Shown in pieces: positions 8,436-18,066 of a stretch of 64,000 nt of DNA. The position numbers were made by a program, and so were the translations under genes. Source of the stretch: Carnimonas bestiolae (GTDB lineage Bacteria; Pseudomonadota; Gammaproteobacteria; Pseudomonadales; Halomonadaceae). The first letter of the stretch is position 1. Every line of letters starts with the position of its first letter. Location of the stretch: NCBI RefSeq assembly GCF_051251125.1, contig NZ_JBPCZL010000002.1; one strand, written 5' to 3'. The notes below the pieces were generated by a model. It saw only the letters and a list, made by a program, of their open reading frames with translations, was not told the DNA's origin and searched no databases.

Positions 8436-9773
8436 GTGAGCACAAAGGCTCATTCGTCGTGCGAACACGCGCTTCACATGCACGTGTGCACCGAATGTGA
8501 CCTGGTGTCGCGCGTGCCAGAGCTGCAGCGCGGCGAACGTGCGCGCTGCCCGCGCTGCGGCCACACCCTGGCCAAGCATCTGCACCGCCGCTTCAGTGCG
8601 CCATTTGCCTACGCGGTGGCAGCGGTTGTGTTGGGCCTAGTGTCACTCTATTTCCCATTTATCTCGTTTGAATCTTCTGGCATCAGTAAAGCAATGACGC
8701 TGCCCGATGCCCTGCTGGTGCCCTACCGCTACGGCTACGGATTTCTGTCTTACTGCTATCTGATCGGTGTGCTGGTGCTGCCGTTCGCCTATCTGGGCAT
8801 TGTCATTTATCTGCATCTGGGGGCGATTTCCCACACTCCCGCACCCGGAGGGCGCTTTCTTACCAAATCGCTCCGGCATATGCAGCCGTGGGTCATGTCA
8901 GATATTTTTGTGGTGGGCGTACTGGTCAGTCTGGTCAAGATCATGTCGCTGGCGACCGTTGGTTTTGAGCTCGCGTTCATTCCCTTCTGCCTTTTTGCGC
9001 TGCTATTGATCTGTACGATGCAAAGCATCGACTATGGCGCCCTTTTTGAGCGCCATTGCGGCCCCCTTCAGCCAGTCGCTCTCCGAGCGGGCGAACCGGG
9101 CCTGGCTCAGCGTGTTACTGGCTGCCGCTCTTGTGGGCAACCAGGAGTGGTCAACGAGCGAGGGCGGGGCAACTGCCAGCGCTGCGGTGATTCATTGAGG
9201 GCGCGTACGCCACGCAGTATCCAGGTTACCCTGGCATTAGTGGTAACTGCCGCGCTGCTTTACATTCCCTCCATGGCACTGCCGGTAATGACCATTACCA
9301 GCGTGGGCAGCAGCGAAGGCCAAACCATTATCAGTGGTGTGCTGCTACTGCTCTCGTCGGGGGATTTTCCCGTCGCGTTGGTGATTTTCTTCGCCAGTAT
9401 CATGGTGCCGGTGGCCAAGGTTATTGCCCTGCTGTGGCTATGCCGCAAAACCCAACAGCCGTATCCCTCGCGGATGCGCGCACGTATGAAGCTTTACCGT
9501 ATCGTCGAATTTATTGGTCGCTGGTCGATGATCGACGTGTTTGTCGTTACCGTACTGACCACCATGGTGCAGTTGGGCCAAATCATGCAGATCGTGCCCG
9601 GCAAGGGGATTATCGCCTTCGCATTGGTGGTCATTATCACCATGATTGCTGAAATGCAGTTCGATCCACGCTTGCTATGGGACGCGTTGGAGCACAAGGC
9701 CGACGATAGCGCTCCCGATAAAGATGACGCCATGGTCTCCCAATCCGCTTTAGGACAGGATTTCTCTCAATGA
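8436..9773 (+). CDS. pqiA: Paraquat-inducible protein A, integral membrane component
   Basis: PqiA is the inner-membrane partner of the MCE protein PqiB in an envelope lipid-transport system. The 445-residue protein is a tandem of two PqiA domains. Each starts with a zinc-ribbon-like pair: CTECD...CPRC near residues 18-45, and CRSCG...CQRCG near 230-250. Each pair is followed by about four hydrophobic segments (for example FAYAVAAVVLGLVSLYF and VTLALVVTAALLYIPSMALPV). The start is taken as GTG at 8436; an ATG at 8478, just before the first CxxC, is an alternative. The stop overlaps pqiB by four bases. Confidence 0.9.
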   Translation: MSTKAHSSCEHALHMHVCTECDLVSRVPELQRGERARCPRCGHTLAKHLHRRFSAPFAYAVAAVVLGLVSLYFPFISFESSGISKAMTLPDALLVPYRYGYGFLSYCYLIGVLVLPFAYLGIVIYLHLGAISHTPAPGGRFLTKSLRHMQPWVMSDIFVVGVLVSLVKIMSLATVGFELAFIPFCLFALLLICTMQSIDYGALFERHCGPLQPVALRAGEPGLAQRVTGCRSCGQPGVVNERGRGNCQRCGDSLRARTPRSIQVTLALVVTAALLYIPSMALPVMTITSVGSSEGQTIISGVLLLLSSGDFPVALVIFFASIMVPVAKVIALLWLCRKTQQPYPSRMRARMKLYRIVEFIGRWSMIDVFVVTVLTTMVQLGQIMQIVPGKGIIAFALVVIITMIAEMQFDPRLLWDALEHKADDSAPDKDDAMVSQSALGQDFSQ

Positions 9774-11425
9774 GTGAAAATGCTCAAAAGTCGCGCATCA
9801 GAAGGTTGAGCGACTATGTTTCTCCCGTCTGGTTTGTGCCGTTAATCGCACTACTGATCGGTTTATGGATGGTCGTACACAGCTTCAGCGAACGCGGACC
9901 AATGGTCACCATGACCGTTCAAAACGCCGATGGCATTCAAGCCGGCACCAAAATTCGTGCGCGCAGCGTGAATGTCGGGGAAGTGCAGTCGGTTGATCTC
10001 TCGGATGATGCTAGCCATGCCGTTATCGAAGCGCGCATGGATCGCGACGCCGAACGCTTGCTGGGCGATGAGACCAAATTCTGGGTCGTGAAACCACGCA
10101 TTGGCAGAGATGGCATTAGCGGCCTGAACACGGTGCTTTCAGGCGCCTATATCGAAATGCAGCCCGATACCAACGGAGACGGCGGCATTACCTCGTTCAG
10201 CATGCTTGATCAGCCTCCCGTGGCGCCTTCTGATGCCGATGGACTTCGTATCCACCTCGACAGTAAAAACGGCAACGCGCTATCGGTGGGCGATCCCGTT
10301 GTCTTCCAGGGCTATACCGTTGGTCGCGTAGAGGCCTCGCGCTTCGATCCCGACGAGCGCATGGTGCACTACGATCTCTACATCTTTAAACGTTACGCCA
10401 GCATGGTAACGACCAATACGCACTTCTGGGTCACCTCCGGGATCAACTTCGATATTTCAGCCGATGGCTTCAACATGCAGATGGGCTCGCTGGAAACACT
10501 GCTCAGCGGTGGCGTGACCTTCGACGTCAATCATGGCGTAGATCCTGGTTCGACTGTCGAGGACGGCACCCATTTCGAGCTGTTCCCAACTCAGGAACTG
10601 GCCGAACAGGGCAGCTTCAACCAGTATATGCAGTTTGTCGTACTTCTCGACGATTCCATTCGTGGACTGTCGGTGGGAGCGCCGGTGGAATACCGCGGCG
10701 TACGCATCGGTACCGTGGTCGAAATGCCGTGGCGCATCAATCGTCTGGCGACCAACCACATCAATGGCTTCCGCATTCCGGTGCTGATTCGCATTGAGCC
10801 ACAGCGACTGCAGCCAGTGGTTACCAAAAAGGATCTGCACGAGTGGAAGAAAATGCTCAGCGATTGGGCCGATCACGGCATGCGCGCATCGCTGGCAACT
10901 GCCAACATCGTTACCGGCGCGCTGTATGTTGATCTAAGCTTTGTCGACGACGAAAGCGCGGCGAAAACCAAAGCGACGCAGAAAGAGTTTGAAGGCGTGC
11001 AGGTATTGCCGAGCATGCAAAGTGGCTACACCCAAATTACCGGCAAAGTATCCAGCCTGCTCGACAAGGTGAACTCGCTGGATATGCAGGGCACGGTGAA
11101 CGGCGTTAATCAGACGCTGGATAACTCCACCCAGCTGTTGAAACAGCTCAATGCGACAACGCAAAGCGTTAATGAGCTGCTTAACGATCCTGCAACCAAA
11201 GCCATGCCGAAGGATGTGAGAAGCACGCTGGAATCGGCCAATCGCACGCTGGAAGGCTTCAATCCGCAGTCGCAGGCGTATGGCGAGCTACAAGGCACCA
11301 TTCAGCAGCTGCAGCAGTTGCTGCGCAATCTGCAGCCGGCCGTGCGCGCCGTCAGTGAGAAACCAAATTCGCTGATCTTTAATCGCAGCGGCAACCGTGA
11401 CCCAGAACCCAAGGCACAGCCATGA
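9770..11425 (+). CDS. pqiB: MCE-domain lipid transport protein PqiB
   Basis: A 551-residue protein with one N-terminal membrane helix (VWFVPLIALLIGLWMVV) and three MCE domains (roughly residues 45-130, 155-240 and 285-400, the last with GAPVEYRGVRIGTV). A Gln/Leu-rich helical C-terminus follows (for example TIQQLQQLLRNLQPAVRAV) ending near the family-typical KPNSLIF. In E. coli PqiB forms hexameric rings and a needle that span the periplasm to move lipids; the same architecture is expected here. Its ATG overlaps pqiA and its stop overlaps pqiC, both by ATGA, so the three proteins are coupled. Confidence 0.94.
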   Translation: MSENAQKSRIRRLSDYVSPVWFVPLIALLIGLWMVVHSFSERGPMVTMTVQNADGIQAGTKIRARSVNVGEVQSVDLSDDASHAVIEARMDRDAERLLGDETKFWVVKPRIGRDGISGLNTVLSGAYIEMQPDTNGDGGITSFSMLDQPPVAPSDADGLRIHLDSKNGNALSVGDPVVFQGYTVGRVEASRFDPDERMVHYDLYIFKRYASMVTTNTHFWVTSGINFDISADGFNMQMGSLETLLSGGVTFDVNHGVDPGSTVEDGTHFELFPTQELAEQGSFNQYMQFVVLLDDSIRGLSVGAPVEYRGVRIGTVVEMPWRINRLATNHINGFRIPVLIRIEPQRLQPVVTKKDLHEWKKMLSDWADHGMRASLATANIVTGALYVDLSFVDDESAAKTKATQKEFEGVQVLPSMQSGYTQITGKVSSLLDKVNSLDMQGTVNGVNQTLDNSTQLLKQLNATTQSVNELLNDPATKAMPKDVRSTLESANRTLEGFNPQSQAYGELQGTIQQLQQLLRNLQPAVRAVSEKPNSLIFNRSGNRDPEPKAQP

Positions 11426-12114
11426 CAACTTCTCTTGCGACCCATTTGCTGCGCTCCGGCGCAGCACTTTCCCTGCTGGCGCTGCTGAGCGGATGCGGCG
11501 GCGGGGCGGTGGACATGCACTACTACAACCTGCCCAGTGCCAATCAGCCGCCGCTGCAAAAGCAGACCGCCGCGCAGTCACGCACGCCGCTGAGCGTGGC
11601 TCCGATAACGCTCTCTTCCTATCTGAGCGGGTCGGGCATCGTGTACCAAACCAGTCCGGTGGAATACAGCGAAGCACAGCTCAACCTGTGGGCCGATGAT
11701 TTGTCGGAGCAGCTGACCTCTCAGCTGCGCGATTCGCTGGATCAGCGCCTTGGCTACGCTGAGGTACTGCCCACTGGCGCTGATACCAGCAATGCGCAGC
11801 GGGTAGCGATAAAGCTCTCGCAGTTCCAGGGGCGCTACGACGGCAAAGCAGTTATCAAGGGCCGCTATCAGCTATACGATGCGTCGCAGCATACGCTGCT
11901 CGACAAACCGATCGATGTCAGCGTGCCGCTCAAAAAGGATGGTTATGAGGCGCTAGTGTCTGCACTAGGGGATGCGTGGCAGCAGGTTGCTCAGCAAATC
12001 GCGGTAACGCTTGACGGTCATGCCGCCGCCACGCAGCGCAAAGCCGCAGCGAGCAAGCCCATTCTGGTAGGGGAATCGCAGCTACAGAAGCCTGCGGGCA
12101 GTGAGCGCCAATAG
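11422..12114 (+). CDS. pqiC: PqiC-family outer-membrane lipoprotein
   Basis: The 230-residue protein has a lipoprotein signal peptide with lipobox LSGC, followed by a Gly/Ala linker and the ABC-type auxiliary fold (YYNLPSA, VAPITLSSYLSGSGIVYQ, LWADDLSEQLTSQLRDSL). PqiC anchors the tip of the PqiB needle in the outer membrane. The residues after the Cys (GGG) carry no Asp at +2, consistent with outer-membrane sorting. It is the last gene of the pqi operon, directly followed by a strong terminator. Confidence 0.88.
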   Translation: MTTSLATHLLRSGAALSLLALLSGCGGGAVDMHYYNLPSANQPPLQKQTAAQSRTPLSVAPITLSSYLSGSGIVYQTSPVEYSEAQLNLWADDLSEQLTSQLRDSLDQRLGYAEVLPTGADTSNAQRVAIKLSQFQGRYDGKAVIKGRYQLYDASQHTLLDKPIDVSVPLKKDGYEALVSALGDAWQQVAQQIAVTLDGHAAATQRKAAASKPILVGESQLQKPAGSERQ

Positions 12115-12145
12115 CGTATTGGTATCGAACGCTGTCAGCTTATGA

Positions 12146-12179
12146 AAGTGCCGTGATCACGAGATCACGGCACTTTTTT
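12146..12179 (+). terminator. Intrinsic terminator of pqiABC
   Basis: A perfect 13-bp inverted repeat (AAGTGCCGTGATC and complement, loop ACGA, 12146-12175) runs into six T residues, 31 bases after the pqiC stop. Confidence 0.95.
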
Positions 12180-12367
12180 GAGTACGAACACTGCAACAGT
12201 ACCTGACGGCACCGCCATTCGGGCCGGCAGTGCTTAAATTTTGCTTAATCGTCGGGAATATCTGCTGTCTCTCATTCACCAATTCTTTCCTGACGCACCT
12301 GCGTAAACCCACCTCTGGTGGGGCGCATGCCGCATTTCCTATCGCTGCCATTACGCAAGAGTGTTGC

Positions 12368-12407
12368 CTGTCATCTCTCTGACATCTATATGACACGTTG
12401 TCTTCAT
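12368..12407 (+). promoter_or_regulatory. Pho box (PhoB-binding direct repeats) upstream of ugpB
   Basis: Three 7-mers spaced by exactly four bases read CTGTCAT (12368-12374), CTGACAT (12379-12385) and ATGACAC (12390-12396); a fourth, weaker TCTTCAT follows at 12401-12407. The canonical PhoB half-site is CTGTCAT with an 11-bp period. The array lies 55-95 bases upstream of the ugpB start, so the ugp operon should be induced by phosphate starvation. PhoB normally replaces the -35 contact, consistent with the lack of a good -35 box. Confidence 0.82.
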
Positions 12408-12461
12408 TAAGCGTCTCTACCCTTTTTGCAGTCTTTTGTGGGACTCATTAAAGGGAACTTC

Positions 12462-13802
12462 ATGAACGCGTTTCTGCGAAAAAGCGTGCTTTGCTCCGCG
12501 CTAGCGACAGTCGGTTTGATGGCAAGTGCTCAAGTGTTGGCCGTCACCCAAATCGAATTCTGGCACTCCATGAGTGGCGCTCTGAATGACAAGGTCGATC
12601 AGATGGCCGAAGATTTTAATCACAGCCAGAGCGAATATCGCGTCAAGCCCGTTTATCGCGGTGATTACGCCACCTCGATGACAGGCGCGATCGCAGCCTT
12701 CCGAGCACACAAGGCACCCTCCATCGTGCAGATTTTCGAAGTGGGCACCGCCACCATGATGTCGGCCAAAGGCGCCATCGAGCCTGTGCACACGCTGATG
12801 CAGAACGCTAACGAGCCCTTCGATCCCAACAGCTACTTACCCGCTATTACGGGCTATTACTCAACGCCCGACAACGAAATGCTGTCGTTTCCGTTTAACT
12901 CATCGACACCGGTGCTTTACGCCAACCGCACCATTCTGGACAAGGCGGGCGTGAAGAAAGTCCCGGAAACATGGGAAGAGCTAGGCGATACGCTGAAGAA
13001 GGTAGTGGCCTCGGGTGCCGCCAAGTGCGGGATGACCTCGACGTGGCCATCGTGGATTCTGCTCGAAAACTTCACCGCCCGTAACGACCTGCCGCTGGCC
13101 ACCAAAGCCAATGGTTTGGAAGGGGCGAGCGCCCGTTTGGCGTTTAATACCCCGCAGGTGGTCAAGCAGTTCGAGCGATTGAAGGCATGGTCGCAGGACG
13201 GACGCTTTAGCTACGGCGGACGCGCCGATCAGGCAATGACCAAGTTCTACAGCGGCCAGTGTGCGATGGTCGCGGCCTCGTCGGCGTCGATTGCCGATAT
13301 TCGCGAGAATGCCAAGGGCAACACTTTCGAAGTTGACACGCTTCCTTATTCGTCTGACGCACTTGCCGCGACTGGCCGCAAAAAGCCGCTTAATAGCATT
13401 ATTGGCGGGGCTTCCCTATGGGTAATGGGGGGACAGAGCAAAGAGCAGCAGGCCGCTGCCGCAGCATTCCTTCACTATTTGTCAGCACCGAAAGTGCAGG
13501 CCGACTGGTCAGAGTTTTCAGGCTATCTGCCGATCACGCAAAAGGCTGACAAGCTGATCAAAGCGTCAGGCTTTTACGACAAGCACCCAGGCACTGATAC
13601 CGCGATCAACCAGCTGACCGGCACTAAGCCCACCGATAACTCGCGCGGTCTGCGGCTCGGCAACATGGCGCAAATTCGCGACATTATCGAAGAAGAGATG
13701 GAGCGCATTTTTAACGGCGAAAAATCTCCGAAAGAAGCCCTGGATAACGCGGTAAAACGCGGCGATGTGCTGCTCGCACGCTTCGAAAAAACCGCACGCT
13801 AG
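12462..13802 (+). CDS. ugpB: sn-Glycerol-3-phosphate ABC transporter, periplasmic binding protein
   Basis: UgpB captures glycerol-3-phosphate and related phosphodiesters in the periplasm and hands them to UgpAE. The 446-residue protein has a signal peptide cleaved near AQVLA, then the family-typical start TQIEFWHSMSGALNDKVDQ, and internal motifs SIVQIFEVGTATMM, PFNSSTPVLYANR and GGASLWVMGGQS. ATG 12462 is chosen because AAAGGGA precedes it and it starts the signal peptide. It is the first gene of ugpBAEC and lies behind a Pho box. Confidence 0.95.
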   Translation: MNAFLRKSVLCSALATVGLMASAQVLAVTQIEFWHSMSGALNDKVDQMAEDFNHSQSEYRVKPVYRGDYATSMTGAIAAFRAHKAPSIVQIFEVGTATMMSAKGAIEPVHTLMQNANEPFDPNSYLPAITGYYSTPDNEMLSFPFNSSTPVLYANRTILDKAGVKKVPETWEELGDTLKKVVASGAAKCGMTSTWPSWILLENFTARNDLPLATKANGLEGASARLAFNTPQVVKQFERLKAWSQDGRFSYGGRADQAMTKFYSGQCAMVAASSASIADIRENAKGNTFEVDTLPYSSDALAATGRKKPLNSIIGGASLWVMGGQSKEQQAAAAAFLHYLSAPKVQADWSEFSGYLPITQKADKLIKASGFYDKHPGTDTAINQLTGTKPTDNSRGLRLGNMAQIRDIIEEEMERIFNGEKSPKEALDNAVKRGDVLLARFEKTAR

Positions 13803-13820
13803 TACAGGTCTGCTGCTTTT

Positions 13821-14696
13821 ATGGCTACGTTTCAGCGCCATCGAATCACGCCATGGCTACTGCTGGCTCCCCAGCTAGCGGTAGTGGCGGTGTTTTTCTT
13901 CTGGCCGGCCGTCCAAGGCCTATACCAATCGCTGTTCGCCCAGGATGCCTTCGGGCTGGGTTCCGAGTTTGTGGGGCTGCAAAACTTCATCGATGTGCTT
14001 GAAGACAGCGAGTTCCTTAACTCCCTGCTAATCACCGTAGTGTTTACTCTAGCCGTCGCCGTGCTATCCCTCGGGATAGCGCTGTTATTGGCGGTACAGG
14101 CCGATCGGGTCATTCGCGGCGCGCGCTTTTACCGCACGCTGCTGATATGGCCCTACGCAGTCGCACCTGCGGTGGCTGCGGTGCTGTGGAACTTCATGTT
14201 CGATCCATCGCTGGGCGTGATTAGTCACGCCCTCGAATGGCTGGGTATTCACTGGGATCATCGCGTAAATGGTCATCAAGCGCTGCTGCTGGTGATTATT
14301 GCCTGCGTATGGGTGCAGGTGAGCTACAACCTGGTGTTCTTCCTGGCCGGTTTACAGGCCATTCCTCAAAGCCTGCTGGAAGCCGCCACCATCGATGCGG
14401 CGGGGCCATGGCGACGCTTTTGGAGCGTTACCTTCCCGCTGCTTTCACCCACCGCGTTTTTCCTGCTGGTGACCAACACCACCTACGCGTTCTTTGAAAC
14501 CTTCGGCGCAATCGATGCCACTACGCAAGGCGGCCCAGGCGGCTCGACGCGCACGCTCATCTACAAGATTTTTCAGGATGGCTTCGTCGGGCTCGACTTC
14601 GGCCACAGCGCGGCGCAGTCGGTGATGCTGATGCTGGTGGTAGGGCTTTTGACGCTTATCCAATTCCGCTATATAGAACGCAAGGTGCACTACTGA
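13821..14696 (+). CDS. ugpA: sn-Glycerol-3-phosphate ABC transporter permease UgpA
   Basis: A 291-residue inner-membrane permease of the MalF-like group with six predicted helices. The EAA loop contacting the ATPase reads EAATIDAAGPWRRFWSVTFPL-like near residue 195 (EAATIDAAGPWRRFW). The next gene starts inside its stop codon (TGATG), so UgpA and UgpE are made together as the heterodimeric channel. The ribosome binding site upstream of the ATG is weak. Confidence 0.94.
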   Translation: MATFQRHRITPWLLLAPQLAVVAVFFFWPAVQGLYQSLFAQDAFGLGSEFVGLQNFIDVLEDSEFLNSLLITVVFTLAVAVLSLGIALLLAVQADRVIRGARFYRTLLIWPYAVAPAVAAVLWNFMFDPSLGVISHALEWLGIHWDHRVNGHQALLLVIIACVWVQVSYNLVFFLAGLQAIPQSLLEAATIDAAGPWRRFWSVTFPLLSPTAFFLLVTNTTYAFFETFGAIDATTQGGPGGSTRTLIYKIFQDGFVGLDFGHSAAQSVMLMLVVGLLTLIQFRYIERKVHY

Positions 14697-15541
14697 TGCG
14701 TTACAACCGTCCTTGGCTAACGCTGTTTAGCCATGCCGTGCTGATGATTGCCGTTATCCTGTTTCTGTTTCCGGTATGGATGGCACTAATGGCAGCCACC
14801 CATAGCCAAACCGATCTATATACCGAGATCGCACCACTGTGGTGGGGCAGTGAGGGATTTCACAACTTCATCGCGGTGCTGACTCAGCCCATTCCTAGCG
14901 TCGGTACCAGCGCCACCATGCTACTGACCAACTCGCTGGTAATGTCACTGGGCATATCGCTTGGCAAGATTGCGATATCGCTGCTGGCTGCTTATGCGGT
15001 GGTATTTTTCGACTTCCGCGGTAAGGCGGTGTGCTTCGCGCTGATCTTCATCACCCTGATGCTGCCGGTGGAAGTGCGCATCGTACCCACCTTTCAGGTG
15101 GTCTCGGATCTGCATCTGCTGAATACCTATCCCGGCATGATCTTGCCGCTGATTGCCAGTGCCACCGCGACCTTCCTGTTTCGCCAGTTTTTCCTCACCG
15201 TGCCACCCGAGCTTCTGGAAGCAGCGCGCGTGGATGGCGCCGGGCCCTGGGCCTTCCTGCGCGATATTTTGCTGCCGCTGTCCAAGACCAACATCGCCGC
15301 GCTGTTTGTAATCATGTTCTTGTACGGCTGGAATCAGTACCTATGGCCGCTGCTTGTATCGACTGACGCCGATGGCGCAACGCTGCTGGTGGTACTGAAA
15401 AAGCTGACCAACGCCGCAGATACGCTGGTGCCATGGCATTTGGTGATGGCGCTGGCCATCCTGGCGATGCTACCGCCAGTGGCGATCATTATTGCCTTGC
15501 AGCGGTTTTTCGTTAAGGGGTTGATCGATAACGAAAAATAA
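14696..15541 (+). CDS. ugpE: sn-Glycerol-3-phosphate ABC transporter permease UgpE
   Basis: The second permease subunit, 281 residues and six predicted membrane helices. Its EAA-type loop is EAARVDGAGPWAFLRD near residue 177. The last helices and the ending RFFVKGLIDNEK... are typical of UgpE (ending seen here GLIDNEK). It overlaps ugpA by one base and is separated from ugpC by 63 bases. Confidence 0.94.
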   Translation: MRYNRPWLTLFSHAVLMIAVILFLFPVWMALMAATHSQTDLYTEIAPLWWGSEGFHNFIAVLTQPIPSVGTSATMLLTNSLVMSLGISLGKIAISLLAAYAVVFFDFRGKAVCFALIFITLMLPVEVRIVPTFQVVSDLHLLNTYPGMILPLIASATATFLFRQFFLTVPPELLEAARVDGAGPWAFLRDILLPLSKTNIAALFVIMFLYGWNQYLWPLLVSTDADGATLLVVLKKLTNAADTLVPWHLVMALAILAMLPPVAIIIALQRFFVKGLIDNEK

Positions 15542-15604
15542 CCTTCGCCCAACTGCTGATACCGTATTTCGACCATCCTCTGCGACTCGACAGGAAGCGC
15601 CTTT

Positions 15605-16660
<1,056 letters not shown>

Positions 16661-17058
16661 ACCACCCTTCGAGGCGGGCAAGATGTGCTCGCCTACCCTG
16701 CATTGCTTAACTGAAACTTTATTCACTGCACTATTTATTTATCACGCTAATAGAAATTTGACATCGGCAAATTATCGTATAGCGTCGAATACCACCCTCA
16801 AAACAGTATGTTATAGCATACTTATAAATCCTCTCAGGTTTCGTTCCTTTTTCCTTCCCGCCTTCGTTAAACTTATTTAAATGATAATAATTGCTTATTG
16901 CGTCATAACATGACCGGTTGCCCTGAGAAGCGGCCAGCGCCACGCCGCTAGCACCATGGATGGTGCCCTAATCCTGCGGTTATCGCGCCGGAACATCGTT
17001 ATTGCCTTCTCTCGGCAGCCGCTTACCCTCCCCGATTCTCGGTAAATACGGTCTGTCT
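16661..17058. other. AT-rich intergenic region upstream of the siderophore-like cluster
   Basis: About 400 bases. It holds a G+C-rich hairpin just after ugpC (AGGCGGGCA at 16672 with TGCTCGCCT at 16686-16694, loop AGATG) that has no T-run and so is only a possible terminator; an inverted repeat AGTATG-N6-CATACT at 16805-16822; and a Fur-box-like sequence at 16882-16896. No gene is visible. Confidence 0.5.
16882..16896 (+). promoter_or_regulatory. Possible Fur box
   Basis: TGATAAT-A-ATTGCTT matches the 7-1-7 Fur pattern TGATAAT-N-ATTATCA fully in the left arm and at three of seven positions in the right. It lies about 165 bases upstream of the SbnB-like gene. The match is only partial; its placement before genes resembling siderophore biosynthesis is what makes it worth noting. 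Confidence 0.35.
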
Positions 17059-18066
17059 ATGAGCAAATCTTATCTTTGTACTCCCGCCTTGCGTATTTTG
17101 AGCCGTTCCGACCTTGCTGACATTACGTTGCCGCCGTCAGAAGTTATTGCGCGCGTTGAAGATGCTTATCTCGCCTATGCTCAGCAACTATCTCGATGCC
17201 CTACCAAACTGATGATGCCCATCCCTCGAACAGAGAGCGACGCCGTTGCTTACTCGATGCTGGGCTATGACGGCACCTTGCAACAGGTAGGTTTCAAAAC
17301 CTCCTACCGTCAAGGCAACGACAGCGCCGAGAAGTACTACACCACCCTCACCCTGTATGACGACGCACGCGGCCTGCCCTTTGCACTTATGGACGGCCAC
17401 CGGATCGGCAGCCTGCGCACGCCGGCAACCTCCGCCATTATTGCCAAGCATTGCGCCCATTCCAAAGCGCGTTCGGTGCTGATGGTCGGTACTGGCGCGC
17501 AGGGGCTGCACACCCTGCCGTATATCATCGATGTGCTGCCCCAGCTCGAAGAAACGTGCTTCTTCGGCACTCATCCCGACGGCATCAAGGCGATGCACGA
17601 CACCTTCTCCTATTACTGCCCTGATCGCACGCTGCAGCAGGTCGATGATTTGAAGGCCGCGATTGCCGAGGCAGATATCGTGATAGCCGCTTCGGGCCGT
17701 GCGGCACACCCGAAAATCCAGACCGCCTGGATGAAGCCGGGAGGACTGCTGATTTCGGTTTCCAGCAAAGGGGTCGAAGCCGGCGCGCTGCGTCAGGCCG
17801 ATTACGTGGTGGCCACCAATACGCAGCAGATGGGCGTTACCGGACACCGGCTGGCGCAAGGACCCAATGGTGAACCCGGCGAGGCGAAGGTAAATGCCGA
17901 ACTACCCGAGATCGTGGCCGGCAAGGCCGCAGGGCGAACCAGCGACGATCAGCGCATCTTTGCGTTCTCAAGCGGCATGGTAATTACCGATATTCCGGTC
18001 GGGCACGCGCTTGCCAACCGCGCTATCGCTGCCGGCCGTGGCGAGAGGATCACACTATGGCAGTAG
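17059..18066 (+). CDS. SbnB-like ornithine cyclodeaminase-family dehydrogenase
   Basis: The 335-residue protein belongs to the ornithine cyclodeaminase/mu-crystallin family: GFKTSYRQGND, the substrate region GHRIGSLRTPATSA, the NAD-binding loop VLMVGTGAQGLHTLPYI and SVSSKGVEAGALRQADYVV. Next to an SbnA-like enzyme it most resembles SbnB, which oxidatively cleaves the SbnA product to L-2,3-diaminopropionate and 2-oxoglutarate. The ATG at 17059 gives MSKSYL; its ribosome binding site is poor. It overlaps the next gene by ten bases. A plain ornithine or lysine cyclodeaminase is possible, but the neighbours argue for the diaminopropionate role (inference). Confidence 0.72.
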   Translation: MSKSYLCTPALRILSRSDLADITLPPSEVIARVEDAYLAYAQQLSRCPTKLMMPIPRTESDAVAYSMLGYDGTLQQVGFKTSYRQGNDSAEKYYTTLTLYDDARGLPFALMDGHRIGSLRTPATSAIIAKHCAHSKARSVLMVGTGAQGLHTLPYIIDVLPQLEETCFFGTHPDGIKAMHDTFSYYCPDRTLQQVDDLKAAIAEADIVIAASGRAAHPKIQTAWMKPGGLLISVSSKGVEAGALRQADYVVATNTQQMGVTGHRLAQGPNGEPGEAKVNAELPEIVAGKAAGRTSDDQRIFAFSSGMVITDIPVGHALANRAIAAGRGERITLWQ

